This document shows positions 17,327-25,542 of a stretch of DNA of 52,383 bases, piece after piece; position 1 is the first letter of the stretch, and each line of letters starts with the position of its first letter. The DNA lies in assembly GCA_945862045.1 (NCBI GenBank), contig CAMAWR010000013.1:1-52383 (forward strand), in the 5' to 3' direction. A model generated the notes under the pieces. It was not told the DNA's origin. It made no database searches and saw nothing but the letters and a program-made list of their open reading frames with translations. The translations under genes were made by a program, and so were the position numbers. The stretch comes from Bifidobacterium breve (GTDB taxonomy: Bacteria; Actinomycetota; Acidimicrobiia; Acidimicrobiales; Ilumatobacteraceae).

Positions 17327-19597
17327 ATGGCGACGACAACCGCAACATCGCGAGCCACGCTCGGTACTTCGGCAGTCCGCCCGGATGGCCTGCCCAAGGT
17401 GCAGGGGCGCTTTGCCTTTGCGTCAGATGTCTGGGCCGACAACATGTTGTGGGGTGCCACACTGCGCAGCCCGCATCCGCACGCCCGGATTCGCTCGATC
17501 GATGTCTCGGGGGCGTTGGCCATCAACGGTGTTTCTGTCGTCATCACTGCCGACGACGTGCCCGGCCAGCTGACCTACGGCCTCATCACGAGCGACCAGC
17601 CGGTCTTCGCCCGCGACGTCGTGCGTTACGCCGGCGAGCCAGTTGCCGCCGTTGCAGCCGACCACCCCGAAACGGCACGGCGGGCACTCGACGCGATCCG
17701 CGTCGACTATGAAGTGCTGAGCGCGCTCCTCGATGCCGAGCAGGCAATCGACGGATCGTTCGCAGCGATTCACCCCGACGGCAACGTGATTCGAAATCAG
17801 CGGGTGATTCGCGGTGATCAATCATTCGTCGGTGACATCATCGTGGAGGGCTCGTACGAACTCGGCATGCAAGACCAAGCGTTCCTCGGGCTCGAGGCTG
17901 CCCTCGCCTTGCCCGACGAAGATGGCGCGGGTGTCGAATTGTTCGTCGCCACGCAGTGGTTGCACGAAGACCAAAAACAGATCGCTGCCTGTCTTGACAT
18001 GCCACTCGAGCGGGTGCGCATCACACTTGGTGGTGTCGGGGGTGCCTTTGGCGGACGCGAAGACATCAGCCTGCAGGTGCACTGTTGTCTATTGGCCCTC
18101 GTAACGCGCCGCCCGATCAAGATGCAATACGGCCGTGAAGAGTCGTTCTTCGGCCATATCCATCGGCATCCGGCCCGGATCGTCATGCACCACCATGCCG
18201 ATCGCGACGGTACGTTGCGACGCGTCGAGGCTCGCGCGGTATTCGACGGCGGCGCCTACGCCTCGACCTCGTCCGCGGTGTTGATCAATGCAGTCACCCA
18301 CATGCAGGGGCCGTACCGCTGCGACATTGCCACGGTGGATGGTTACGTCGTGCGCACGAACAATCCACCGTGTGGAGCAATGCGTGGCTTCGGCGTCGTG
18401 CAAGCCTGTTTCGCCCACGAATCGCAGATGGACAAGTTGGCGATCGCCTGCGGTCTCTCCCCTGTCGACATCCGCTTGAAAAACGCCATGCGTACGGGCG
18501 ACCGATTGATCACCGGTCAGATCGTCGAAAGTGTGGCGCCCGTCGAGCGCTGTATTCGTGAAACAGCCGCACTTCCGATGCCCGCACCGCTGCTCGACGA
18601 GCCTGATGCGCTCGACTTGCCGGGTGGTTCTGGTTTGACGGCCCGCCGATCGAACATTCGCCGAGGCGTCGGTTGGGGTGTGTCGATCAAGAACCTGATG
18701 TACAGCGAAGGTTTCGACGACTACGCCACCGCACGCTGTCGTCTCGCCGACGGTGTCATCACGCTGCAGTTCGCCACCGCCGAAGTGGGACAGGGCTTCG
18801 TCGTGTTGGCCCAACAAATTGCCCGCACGGTGCTCGGCATCGACACCGTGTTGCTCGAGCCGATCTCCACCGCCATCGGTAGTGCGGGCAGCACGTCGGC
18901 CTCGCGTCAAACTTGGATGAGTGGCGGCGCCGTCGACGGCGCCTGTCGGTTGGTGCGCGAGCAATTGTTCGCCCACGTCGGGGCGACCCACGATGTAGAC
19001 CCACTCCGCCTCGTGATCGAAGCCACCGACGTCGTCGACACGATGGGCACGTTGCGGGTGGCGGTTGCCGATGCCGCACGGGGCCTCGTTCTCGACGAGA
19101 CGTTCGAGCACCATCATCGCGCCACCGAAGAACTCGATGAAAACGGCCAAGGCAACTGCCACGTGGCGTTTGCGTTCGTCGCCCACCGCGCGGTCGTGGA
19201 TGTCGACCCCGATCTCGGTCTCGTGAAGGTCGTGCAGATCGCAACCGCACAAGACGTCGGTCGCGTGCTCAACCCGCTGGCTGCCCTCGGTCAAGTGGAG
19301 GGGGGCATCGCCCAGGGTCTCGGTTTGGCGGTTATGGAAGAGATCGTGCTCGTGAATGGCAAGATGCGCAATCCCTCATTCACCGACTATCTACTGCCCA
19401 CCGCACTGGATGCCCCGGATGTCGTCGTGACGATGATTGAAGAGCCCGAGCCGCAGGCACCGCTCGGCGCCAAGGGCATCGGCGAACCACCGTGCATCTC
19501 GGTCACCCCGGCGATTGTTGCGGCGATTCGTGACGCCACAGGTAAAGCGCTGACACGGGTGCCGGTGCGCCCGCAAGACATCGTCTTTGGCGACTGA
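17327..19597 (+). CDS. molybdopterin-binding subunit of xanthine-dehydrogenase-family enzyme (XdhA/CoxL)
   Basis: 756 residues. The aldehyde oxidase/xanthine dehydrogenase a/b hammerhead region (residues about 20-130) is followed by the molybdopterin-binding domain with GGAFGGREDIS near 239, CGAMRGFG near 349 and the active-site base Glu in GAKGIGEPP near 717. No VAYRCSFR-type CO-dehydrogenase loop is seen, so it is a hydroxylase and not a CO dehydrogenase. Substrate range (purine, pyridine, isoquinoline, nicotinate) cannot be set from these motifs. It ends the operon and converges on the helicase gene with 24 bases between. It is not a recent copy of the fused enzyme at 11293: architecture and sequence differ clearly. 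Confidence 0.92.
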   Translation: MATTTATSRATLGTSAVRPDGLPKVQGRFAFASDVWADNMLWGATLRSPHPHARIRSIDVSGALAINGVSVVITADDVPGQLTYGLITSDQPVFARDVVRYAGEPVAAVAADHPETARRALDAIRVDYEVLSALLDAEQAIDGSFAAIHPDGNVIRNQRVIRGDQSFVGDIIVEGSYELGMQDQAFLGLEAALALPDEDGAGVELFVATQWLHEDQKQIAACLDMPLERVRITLGGVGGAFGGREDISLQVHCCLLALVTRRPIKMQYGREESFFGHIHRHPARIVMHHHADRDGTLRRVEARAVFDGGAYASTSSAVLINAVTHMQGPYRCDIATVDGYVVRTNNPPCGAMRGFGVVQACFAHESQMDKLAIACGLSPVDIRLKNAMRTGDRLITGQIVESVAPVERCIRETAALPMPAPLLDEPDALDLPGGSGLTARRSNIRRGVGWGVSIKNLMYSEGFDDYATARCRLADGVITLQFATAEVGQGFVVLAQQIARTVLGIDTVLLEPISTAIGSAGSTSASRQTWMSGGAVDGACRLVREQLFAHVGATHDVDPLRLVIEATDVVDTMGTLRVAVADAARGLVLDETFEHHHRATEELDENGQGNCHVAFAFVAHRAVVDVDPDLGLVKVVQIATAQDVGRVLNPLAALGQVEGGIAQGLGLAVMEEIVLVNGKMRNPSFTDYLLPTALDAPDVVVTMIEEPEPQAPLGAKGIGEPPCISVTPAIVAAIRDATGKALTRVPVRPQDIVFGD

Positions 19598-19621
19598 GCC
19601 CGTAACGCCGCAGTCAGCCCG

Positions 19622-20770
19622 CTATTCGGCGACGTGTTCAACGGCTGGCGCGACGGGTACCTTCACGGCCGAGCGCGGTGCCAACCAGCCCATCTCGCCC
19701 GGGCGTTGACGCTTGGCTACTTCGCTGGTGGCCCACTGCACATCAATGTCGATCGAACGCATATCGCGAACCACCGAACGGCGTTGCGACGGGTCGACGA
19801 GTGACACCACCACCCCACGTGCACCGGCGCGGCCGGTGCGACCAGAGCGGTGCACGTAATCCTTCGGGTCATCCGGAGGATCCCAGTGCACGACACACGG
19901 CACTGCGTCGATATGGATACCGCGCGCCGCCACGTCGGTGGCCACGAGAATACGTGTTTTACCACGCCGGAAATCCTCAAGTGCTCGTTCACGCTGAGCC
20001 TGGCTGCGGTTGCCATGAATGATCGCACAGCGGTTGCCTTCCGCCTCGAGATTGCGGGCCACCCTGTCAGAGCCGTGTTTGGTGCGACAAAACAAAATAA
20101 GTTGGGTGTGGATCTGGAGCAGTTCATCGATTCGATTGAGGCGCTTGTCCTTGGGAATCAACTCGAATATATGTTCGATATCCGGCACGGTTTCGGGTGA
20201 ACTGGCATCATGACGAACGGGGTTGCGCTGATAGCGAGAAATCAGCTCGGAAACTGCTCCGTCAAGGGTGGCTGAGTACAGCAACACTTGACGAGTGGTG
20301 GGCACGCGGTCAAGAATTTTGCGCACCGCTGGCAAAAAGCCCATGTCGGCCATACGGTCGGCCTCGTCGAGCACCGCAATCTGCACGGCCCGCAAATCGA
20401 TGTCACGACGACTGATCAGGTCTTCCAGGCGGCCAGGCGTCGCCACGATGATCGATGCCGAACCAACCCGGCGCAACTGCGGGCCATAACCAGCACCGCC
20501 GAACACCGCGGTGGCCCGCAAGGTTCGGGAGGCATCCAGCAGATCAATTTCGTCGCACACTTGTTGTGCCAATTCGCGGGTCGGCACCAACACCAAGCCG
20601 GTTGGCTGGGCAGGTTTGGCACGCTTCAACTTGGAGACGAGCACCAGTCCAAAGGCGATCGTTTTTCCGGAACCAGTCGGCGCCTTGCCGCACACGTCCT
20701 TACCGGCCAAGCCGTCGGGAATGCTCAGCGTTTGAATCTCGGTCGGCTCAGTGATGCCACGACGCGCCAT
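19622..20770 (-). CDS. DEAD-box RNA helicase, uncertain start
   Basis: 382 residues from the first ATG (20770). RecA-like domain 1 has motif I (APTGSGKT), Ia (PTRELAQQ), motif II (DEAD, in VLDEADRM) and motif III (SAT); domain 2 has motifs IV-VI ending in HRSGRTGRAG. The Q motif PTEIQ is just after this ATG, but the upstream in-frame codons continue the family sequence (FASLGIAEPLVAAM, with the conserved aromatic residue) back to the stop codon of the oxidase gene at 20849-20851, and no ATG, GTG or TTG exists in that stretch. The true start may be a rare codon (CTG or ATC near 20818) or the sequence may hold a one-base error. Last gene of the pyk operon. Confidence 0.88.
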   Translation of the reverse strand: MARRGITEPTEIQTLSIPDGLAGKDVCGKAPTGSGKTIAFGLVLVSKLKRAKPAQPTGLVLVPTRELAQQVCDEIDLLDASRTLRATAVFGGAGYGPQLRRVGSASIIVATPGRLEDLISRRDIDLRAVQIAVLDEADRMADMGFLPAVRKILDRVPTTRQVLLYSATLDGAVSELISRYQRNPVRHDASSPETVPDIEHIFELIPKDKRLNRIDELLQIHTQLILFCRTKHGSDRVARNLEAEGNRCAIIHGNRSQAQRERALEDFRRGKTRILVATDVAARGIHIDAVPCVVHWDPPDDPKDYVHRSGRTGRAGARGVVVSLVDPSQRRSVVRDMRSIDIDVQWATSEVAKRQRPGEMGWLAPRSAVKVPVAPAVEHVAE

Positions 20771-20848
20771 CGCAGCAACCAGGGGTTCGGCAATGCCGAG
20801 CGAAGCGAACGATTTCAGGATCGTGCTGCGATCTTCATTGTCAACGTG

Positions 20849-22138
20849 TCACGCAATAAGGACACGGTTGACATATTCATTCGCAAATCGACGCTCGGGA
20901 TCGAGGCGTTCACGCAACGCACTGAACCGCCCGAAGTGTTCATAACGCGATTGCAGGGTTTTGGCACCTTGAAAGTGTATCTTTCCCCAGTGCGGACGTC
21001 CGTCCAGCGGGGCAACGATCGACTCGACCAGTCTGAAGTAGCGCTCATACGCCATCCCCTTGAACATATGCACCGCGATATACGCAGATTGACGGCCATA
21101 CGAGGTGGAGAGGGCCACATCGTCACTTCCCGTGACTCGCACCTCGACCGGAAAACTGATCTTGAGTTTCTCGCGATTCACCGCCTCGATGATCTGGGTC
21201 AAGGCCGAGACAAGGTGTTCCCGCGGTATGGAATATTCCATTTCGTGGAATTTGACGAGACGCCGAGTGGCAAATACCTGGTGGCTCTGTTCGACGAACT
21301 CTTGTCGACCCTGCGAAGGGAGGGCCGTCGCCAAGCGGGGAATCATCGATGGCATTGCCCGACCAGCCACGCAGACGGCACCAAAAGCGTAGTTTTCCAT
21401 GACGGATTTGCCCCACCATTTGCTGAGAGGCGTGCGCGGTTGGGCCGCTTCGCTCGTACGAGTGTTGTGTTTGGTGAGTGCCCAACGCGTATGGGGAACC
21501 CAATAAAACTCGAAGTGGTCTGAGGTCGCAGTGATGTCGTCGAAATTGTCGAGTACGTCGGACAAGCGGCGGGGCTCTTCCACCGCGCGCAGTCGAAAGG
21601 CCGGCACGATATGCATGTCCACGTAGGTGAGAATTCCGAGACAGCCAAGCGCGACTCGCCCGAGGGCAAACACCTCGCAATTTTCGTGTGGCGTGCAATC
21701 AAGGTGGTTGCCGTCGGCGGTTACCAAACCGAAGCCGGCCACTTGGCCCGCCAAACCAGTGAAACCAAGCCCGGTGCCGTGCGTGGAGGTGGAAATCGAA
21801 CCAGCCATGGTTTGGGTCGTGATGTCACCCATGTTCGCCAGCGCCATGTTGGCAGCAGCAAGGTGTTCATTCACATCATGCAGCACCATCCCTGCCGGAA
21901 TGCGGGCGATCATTCGTTGGGTATCGATACCGACACCATCACCGAAATCGTGGGGCAACAACAATATGTCGTTCGACGGCACCACGGCCGTGAAGCTGTG
22001 ACCACTCCCCGCCATACGAATACACTGGCCGGCACTCGCATTCTGCACGATTCCCTGCAATTCGGCGATACTGCGAGGCTGCAATAATTGCTGCGGTTTG
22101 GCGGTGACGGTACCCGCCCAATTACGCCAGCGCGGCAT
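20849..22138 (-). CDS. FAD-linked L-gulono/D-arabinono-lactone oxidase-type enzyme
   Basis: 429 residues. N-terminal PCMH-type FAD domain opening with RNWAGTVTAKPQ and IRMAGSGHSFTAVV, a second FAD segment GDITTQTMAGSISTSTHGTG (in most relatives the His of such a segment carries the flavin), and a C-terminal ALO domain with YVNRVL at the end. It oxidises an aldonolactone or a sugar alcohol. The start ATG overlaps the stop of the HD gene (TAATG), so translation is coupled. The helicase continues directly behind it in the same frame. The precise substrate is open; alditol oxidases share the fold. Confidence 0.88.
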   Translation of the reverse strand: MPRWRNWAGTVTAKPQQLLQPRSIAELQGIVQNASAGQCIRMAGSGHSFTAVVPSNDILLLPHDFGDGVGIDTQRMIARIPAGMVLHDVNEHLAAANMALANMGDITTQTMAGSISTSTHGTGLGFTGLAGQVAGFGLVTADGNHLDCTPHENCEVFALGRVALGCLGILTYVDMHIVPAFRLRAVEEPRRLSDVLDNFDDITATSDHFEFYWVPHTRWALTKHNTRTSEAAQPRTPLSKWWGKSVMENYAFGAVCVAGRAMPSMIPRLATALPSQGRQEFVEQSHQVFATRRLVKFHEMEYSIPREHLVSALTQIIEAVNREKLKISFPVEVRVTGSDDVALSTSYGRQSAYIAVHMFKGMAYERYFRLVESIVAPLDGRPHWGKIHFQGAKTLQSRYEHFGRFSALRERLDPERRFANEYVNRVLIA

Positions 22139-22707
22139 TAATGCGCTGGGCTGCGAGCAGCAAAGAAGTCTTGCACCAACGGTGCAAAGTGTTCGAGCGG
22201 TGCACTCTTGTACTCGGGGTTGAACGCCGGCGAATCATATTTGGCGCAAAATTCTTCGGTGTATTCGAAGTAGGGCGAATCCCTGAAGGCTTCGCGGGCG
22301 TCACGATCCAGACCAATGTGGTGCCAGAAGTAGTAGCCCTGAAAAATGCCATGTTGGGCCACCATGAAATGGTTGGCTTCACTGGCGAACGGCTTCAACA
22401 TCGTGGATGCGATGTAGGGATGGTTGAACGGCGCCAGCGTGTCGCCGATGTCGTGGAGCAGTGCACACACGACGTACTCAGCGTCACGGCCGTCCTTTTC
22501 GGCACGCGTCGCTGTTTGCAGTGAGTGTTCAAGACGAGTCACTGGAAACCCGCCGTGGTCGCTTCCGAGTTGTTGCAACAGGTGCAATGCGTTGTCAGCG
22601 ACCATGTTCTGGGTTTGGCCGATGTGGCGCATGATGAGCGACCAGTCATCCTTCGTGGATTCCTGAAACGAGCGAAAACTTGCTCGATCTGTGTGCTGGT
22701 CGGTCAT
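22138..22707 (-). CDS. HD-domain protein, PhnZ/COG4341-like
   Basis: 189 residues from the ATG at 22707, which has a good GAGGTGA site; the open frame extends into pyk but that is not coding. The HD metal motif is seen as His61 (LEHSLQTA), His85-Asp86 (ALLHDIGD) and a late Asp near 134 (GLDRDA). The short length and the pattern LEHxLQxAxxAE...ALLHDIG resemble PhnZ-type proteins, some of which are mixed-valent di-iron oxygenases rather than phosphohydrolases. Located 17 bases behind pyk and coupled to the lactone oxidase by TAATG. The function remains open: oxidative C-C/C-P cleavage or phosphohydrolase. Confidence 0.82.
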   Translation of the reverse strand: MTDQHTDRASFRSFQESTKDDWSLIMRHIGQTQNMVADNALHLLQQLGSDHGGFPVTRLEHSLQTATRAEKDGRDAEYVVCALLHDIGDTLAPFNHPYIASTMLKPFASEANHFMVAQHGIFQGYYFWHHIGLDRDAREAFRDSPYFEYTEEFCAKYDSPAFNPEYKSAPLEHFAPLVQDFFAARSPAH

Positions 22708-22724
22708 CTTGTCACCTCGAGAAA

Positions 22725-24098
22725 CTAGGGCTCTACGTGCAGCCAAATGGTATCGGAATCCGACCGTGGGCTGAGACGCGAAGCGCACACCACGATCTTG
22801 TCTCCACGCTTCACATGGCCAAGTTCGCGGGCCACGGCCAGCCCTGCACCAATCGACACCTCGACATCGCTGTCACGCTGTGACACCACCGGATACACCC
22901 CCCACGCAATACGAAGTTTTCGGGCCACCGCCAGACTCGGGGTGGCGGCGATAATCGGGGTGCCTGGTCGACATGCCGACAGTAAGCGAGCCGAATAACC
23001 GGTGTAGGTGAGCGACAGCAGACTGTCGGCACCAATACGACGGGCCAAGGAACTCGCGGCTGCCGTGACTGCGGCAGTTTCGGGATTGGCGTCGGCAAAG
23101 ATGACCGGCAGGTTGACGTCGCGTTCGGCTGCCTCACAGATCGCACACATCACTTCGACGGCGCGCACGGGGTTGGTGCCGACCGCGGTTTCACCCGACA
23201 ACATCAGCGCATCGAAACCGTCGCGTACCGCACCCGTTACATCGGCAACCTCGGCACGTGTCGCCCGCGACGACGAGGTCATCGACTCCAGCATTTCGGT
23301 GGCGCACACCGAAACGACGCCGTTGCGCAATGCCGTTCGGGCAATCTTGTGCTGTGCGGCGGGCACGATTTGGAAGGGCAATTCAACGCCCAAGTCACCG
23401 CGGGCAGCCATGACCCCGTCACTCACCCGACAAATGTCGTCGATTCGCTCGAGCGCCTGCGGACGCTCGATCTTGGCGATGATATGTGCGGTGGGGCCAA
23501 GGATCGCCCGCACTTCCTCGACATCGCTCGGGCGTTGCACGAACGACACCGCGACAACTTCCACATTCTCCCGCTTGGCGACTTCCAGGTCGGCACGGTC
23601 CTTGTCGGACAGCACACTGCCCGACACCTCGGTATCCGGCAGGTTGACACCCTTGTTCTTGCGCAGCTCGCCGCCGTGCGCGATGTGCACGGTGACCGTA
23701 TCCGGATGGTCGCCTAGCATGCCACCACCCAGATGTTTGATCGTCATTTCGATTCGTCCGTCGTCAAGCAGGATTCGATGGCCCACTCGCATCCCCGACT
23801 TCTCACCGCTTCGCGCTTCGGGGAGGCCCAATTCGACGAAGGTGAACGACGTTTCTTCTCCGTCACGCAACAAGCGCGGCTCCCCCGCGTAGCGCAGCTT
23901 GGGTCCTTGAATATCGACCAGGATCGCCACGGTCGGGCGCACCGTGCGAATCAGGGCGATGCGTTCGGCAAGTGTTGCGGTGCTCACATGCGAGCAGTTG
24001 ATACGCAACACATCGGCGCCAGCATCGACCAGTGCCCCGATCATGTGTGCGTCAGACGATGCCGGTCCGATGGTGGCGATGACCTTCGTGCGTCTCAT
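22725..24098 (-). CDS. pyk: pyruvate kinase
   Basis: 457 residues from the ATG at 24098 (MRRTKVIATIGPAS); longer open frame upstream runs into the tRNA gene and is rejected. Conserved regions: INCSH with the substrate-binding position, VDIQGPKLR, MAARGDLGVELPF, and MLSGETAVG. It makes pyruvate and ATP from phosphoenolpyruvate and ADP, the last step of glycolysis. It is a little short at the C-terminal allosteric domain but complete (LSLTYTGYSARLLSACRPGTPI). First gene of a leftward operon with an HD protein, a lactone oxidase and a helicase; upstream lies tRNA-Leu(GAG). Confidence 0.96.
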   Translation of the reverse strand: MRRTKVIATIGPASSDAHMIGALVDAGADVLRINCSHVSTATLAERIALIRTVRPTVAILVDIQGPKLRYAGEPRLLRDGEETSFTFVELGLPEARSGEKSGMRVGHRILLDDGRIEMTIKHLGGGMLGDHPDTVTVHIAHGGELRKNKGVNLPDTEVSGSVLSDKDRADLEVAKRENVEVVAVSFVQRPSDVEEVRAILGPTAHIIAKIERPQALERIDDICRVSDGVMAARGDLGVELPFQIVPAAQHKIARTALRNGVVSVCATEMLESMTSSSRATRAEVADVTGAVRDGFDALMLSGETAVGTNPVRAVEVMCAICEAAERDVNLPVIFADANPETAAVTAAASSLARRIGADSLLSLTYTGYSARLLSACRPGTPIIAATPSLAVARKLRIAWGVYPVVSQRDSDVEVSIGAGLAVARELGHVKRGDKIVVCASRLSPRSDSDTIWLHVEP

Positions 24099-24140
24099 CA
24101 CCCGACAGTCTCGCCGTTGCGGGTGACAAACAGGTGTTTT

Positions 24141-24227
24141 TGGTGTCGAAGGGGGGACTTGAACCCCCACGCCCTTTCGAGCGCCAGCCCCTCAAGCTGG
24201 TGCGTCTGCCAATTTCGCCACTTCGAC
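24141..24227 (-). tRNA. tRNA-Leu (GAG)
   Basis: On the minus strand: acceptor stem GTCGAAG/CTTCGAC, D loop AATTGGCAGA, anticodon stem CCAGC/GCTGG with loop TTGAGGG (anticodon GAG at 24191-24193), a long class-II variable arm (CGCTCGAAAGGGCG), T loop GGTTCAAGTCC and discriminator A. The 3' CCA is encoded in the DNA. It reads CUC/CUU leucine codons. Confidence 0.95.
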
Positions 24228-24292
24228 AAGAAGTGAAGTTCCCAAACTATCGGATGATTGCCAATGTGTGAACGGCTAGGTGACCGCTCGTC

Positions 24293-24529
24293 TCAACTGA
24301 GCAAGATACCCAGTGCAGTAACCGTGAGGAGCCACACCAGCGCGAACACGGTGGTAATGCGATTGAGGTTGCGTTCTGCTGCCGCTGAGCCGAGTGCTGC
24401 CGCGCCACCGCCACCGAACATGTCGGACAAGCCCCCGCCCCGACCGCTGTGCAGCAGTACTCCGGCAATCATGCCGACCATTGACACCACGTTGACCACG
24501 GCCGTAATGATGGTGACCGTCGAACGCAT
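24293..24529 (-). CDS. secG: preprotein translocase subunit SecG
   Basis: 78 residues with two membrane helices (about 3-24 and 56-77) separated by a Gly-rich loop GRGGGLSDMFGGGG, the SecG signature. It supports SecYEG-mediated protein export in the cytoplasmic membrane. In many actinobacteria secG directly follows tpiA; here a peptide transporter of about 5.7 kb lies between them. The -10 element at 24536-24541 puts its start at the RNA 5' end. Confidence 0.93.
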   Translation of the reverse strand: MRSTVTIITAVVNVVSMVGMIAGVLLHSGRGGGLSDMFGGGGAAALGSAAAERNLNRITTVFALVWLLTVTALGILLS

Positions 24530-24535
24530 TCGATA

Positions 24536-24541
24536 AGCCTA
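24536..24541 (-). promoter_or_regulatory. -10 element (TAGGCT) for secG
   Basis: On the minus strand TAGGCT is followed by TATCGA and then the ATG of secG, the leaderless spacing of six bases. No ribosome binding site is visible. Confidence 0.5.
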
Positions 24542-24555
24542 CCGACCGACGCGCC

Positions 24556-25542
24556 TCACACTTCGGGGTGATGGCAAGCCGAAAGTTGTCCGTGTGCACG
24601 AATCTCCAGCACGGGCTCTTGCATGGTGCAAAGCTCGGTGGCTTTCCAACAACGCGTTCGGAAACGACAGCCCGACGGTGGGTTGATTGGCGAGGGAATC
24701 TCGCCTTCCAGCATGATGCGGCTGCGTGCTCGCTCGACACGTGGATTTGGCAGCGGTACGGCTGACAACAAAGCCTTGGTATACGGATGGGTTGGATGTT
24801 CGTACACCGCTGCGGCAGGCCCGATTTCCACGATCTTGCCGAGATACATGACGGCGACGCGGTCAGCGATATGGCGGATCACGGAGAGGTCGTGGGCAAT
24901 GAAGATGTACGACATGCCAAGCCGCTGCTGCAGGTCACCGAACAAGTTCACGACCCCGGCCTGGATGCTTACGTCGAGTGCCGACACCGGCTCATCGAGC
25001 ACGATGAGCGCAGGGTCAAGGGCCAACGCCCGTGCCACACCGACTCTCTGGCGTTGTCCACCGGAAAATTCATGGGGAAAACGTCGTGCATGATCAGCAG
25101 ACAAGCCCACGAGTTCGAGCAGGCTCACCACTTTTTCTTCGTGGTTGCCGTCGATGCCCTGCACCACGAGCGGCTCGGCAATCGAGGCGCCAACGGTCAT
25201 CTTCGGATCAAGCGAGGCATACGGGTCCTGGAACACGATCTGCATCTTGCGGCGGACCTGACGCAATTCTTCGAACTTGAGCTGCGCCAAGTCGACACCG
25301 TCGAACGCCACCTGCCCGGCAGTGGGCTCGATGAGCCGCAACACACACCGACCGACGGTCGTCTTGCCGGAACCCGACTCACCAACGAGACCCAAGGTTT
25401 CGCCTCTGTGGACGTCGAACGAAACATCGGTGACCGCCTGCACGATGCGCTTCTTGCGCCCTGATTTACGCATTGCCTTCATCTGGAATTCTTTGACCAG
25501 GTGGCGAACACTGAGCAGCGGGCTCGTCGTTGGGCTGCTCAC
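24556..25542 (-). CDS. peptide-type ABC transporter ATP-binding protein (OppF/DppF)
   Basis: 328 residues. Walker [11 protein letters not shown]-loop region [13 protein letters not shown], signature [14 protein letters not shown], Walker [14 protein letters not shown], then the C-terminal oligopeptide-transporter extension with the cysteines of [15 protein letters not shown] (four-cysteine element typical of Opp/Dpp ATPases). It drives peptide import together with the OppD-like protein. Start overlaps the OppD stop (ATGA). Last gene of the transporter operon. The substrate could be peptides, nickel or other compounds of family 5. Confidence 0.93.
   Translation of the reverse strand: MSSPTTSPLLSVRHLVKEFQMKAMRKSGRKKRIVQAVTDVSFDVHRGETLGLVGESGSGKTTVGRCVLRLIEPTAGQVAFDGVDLAQLKFEELRQVRRKMQIVFQDPYASLDPKMTVGASIAEPLVVQGIDGNHEEKVVSLLELVGLSADHARRFPHEFSGGQRQRVGVARALALDPALIVLDEPVSALDVSIQAGVVNLFGDLQQRLGMSYIFIAHDLSVIRHIADRVAVMYLGKIVEIGPAAAVYEHPTHPYTKALLSAVPLPNPRVERARSRIMLEGEIPSPINPPSGCRFRTRCWKATELCTMQEPVLEIRAHGQLSACHHPEV

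Noticed and set aside
18089-19294. Open frame of 401 codons on the minus strand opposite the Mo subunit gene
   Set aside because: Shadow frame: the translation is rich in His, Arg and Asp without any domain, and the plus-strand frame has complete xanthine-dehydrogenase motifs.
17327-19597. Aerobic CO dehydrogenase (CoxL) as identity of the Mo subunit
   Set aside because: The order of subunits is similar, but the Cys-containing active-site loop of form-I CoxL was not found.
11293-19597. Recent duplication of one Mo hydroxylase
   Set aside because: The fused and the three-subunit enzymes differ in architecture, Fe-S spacing and motif details, so they are old paralogues.
20288-21523. Open frame of 411 codons on the plus strand
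   Set aside because: It crosses the end of the lactone oxidase and the start of the helicase in antisense; both real genes have full motifs, this frame has none.
22708-22788. Longer N-terminus for the HD protein
   Set aside because: It would overlap the end of pyk, and the internal ATG at 22707 has a clear GAGGTGA site.
24099-24170. Longer N-terminus for pyruvate kinase
   Set aside because: The extension runs into the tRNA-Leu gene, and family similarity begins at the ATG at 24098.
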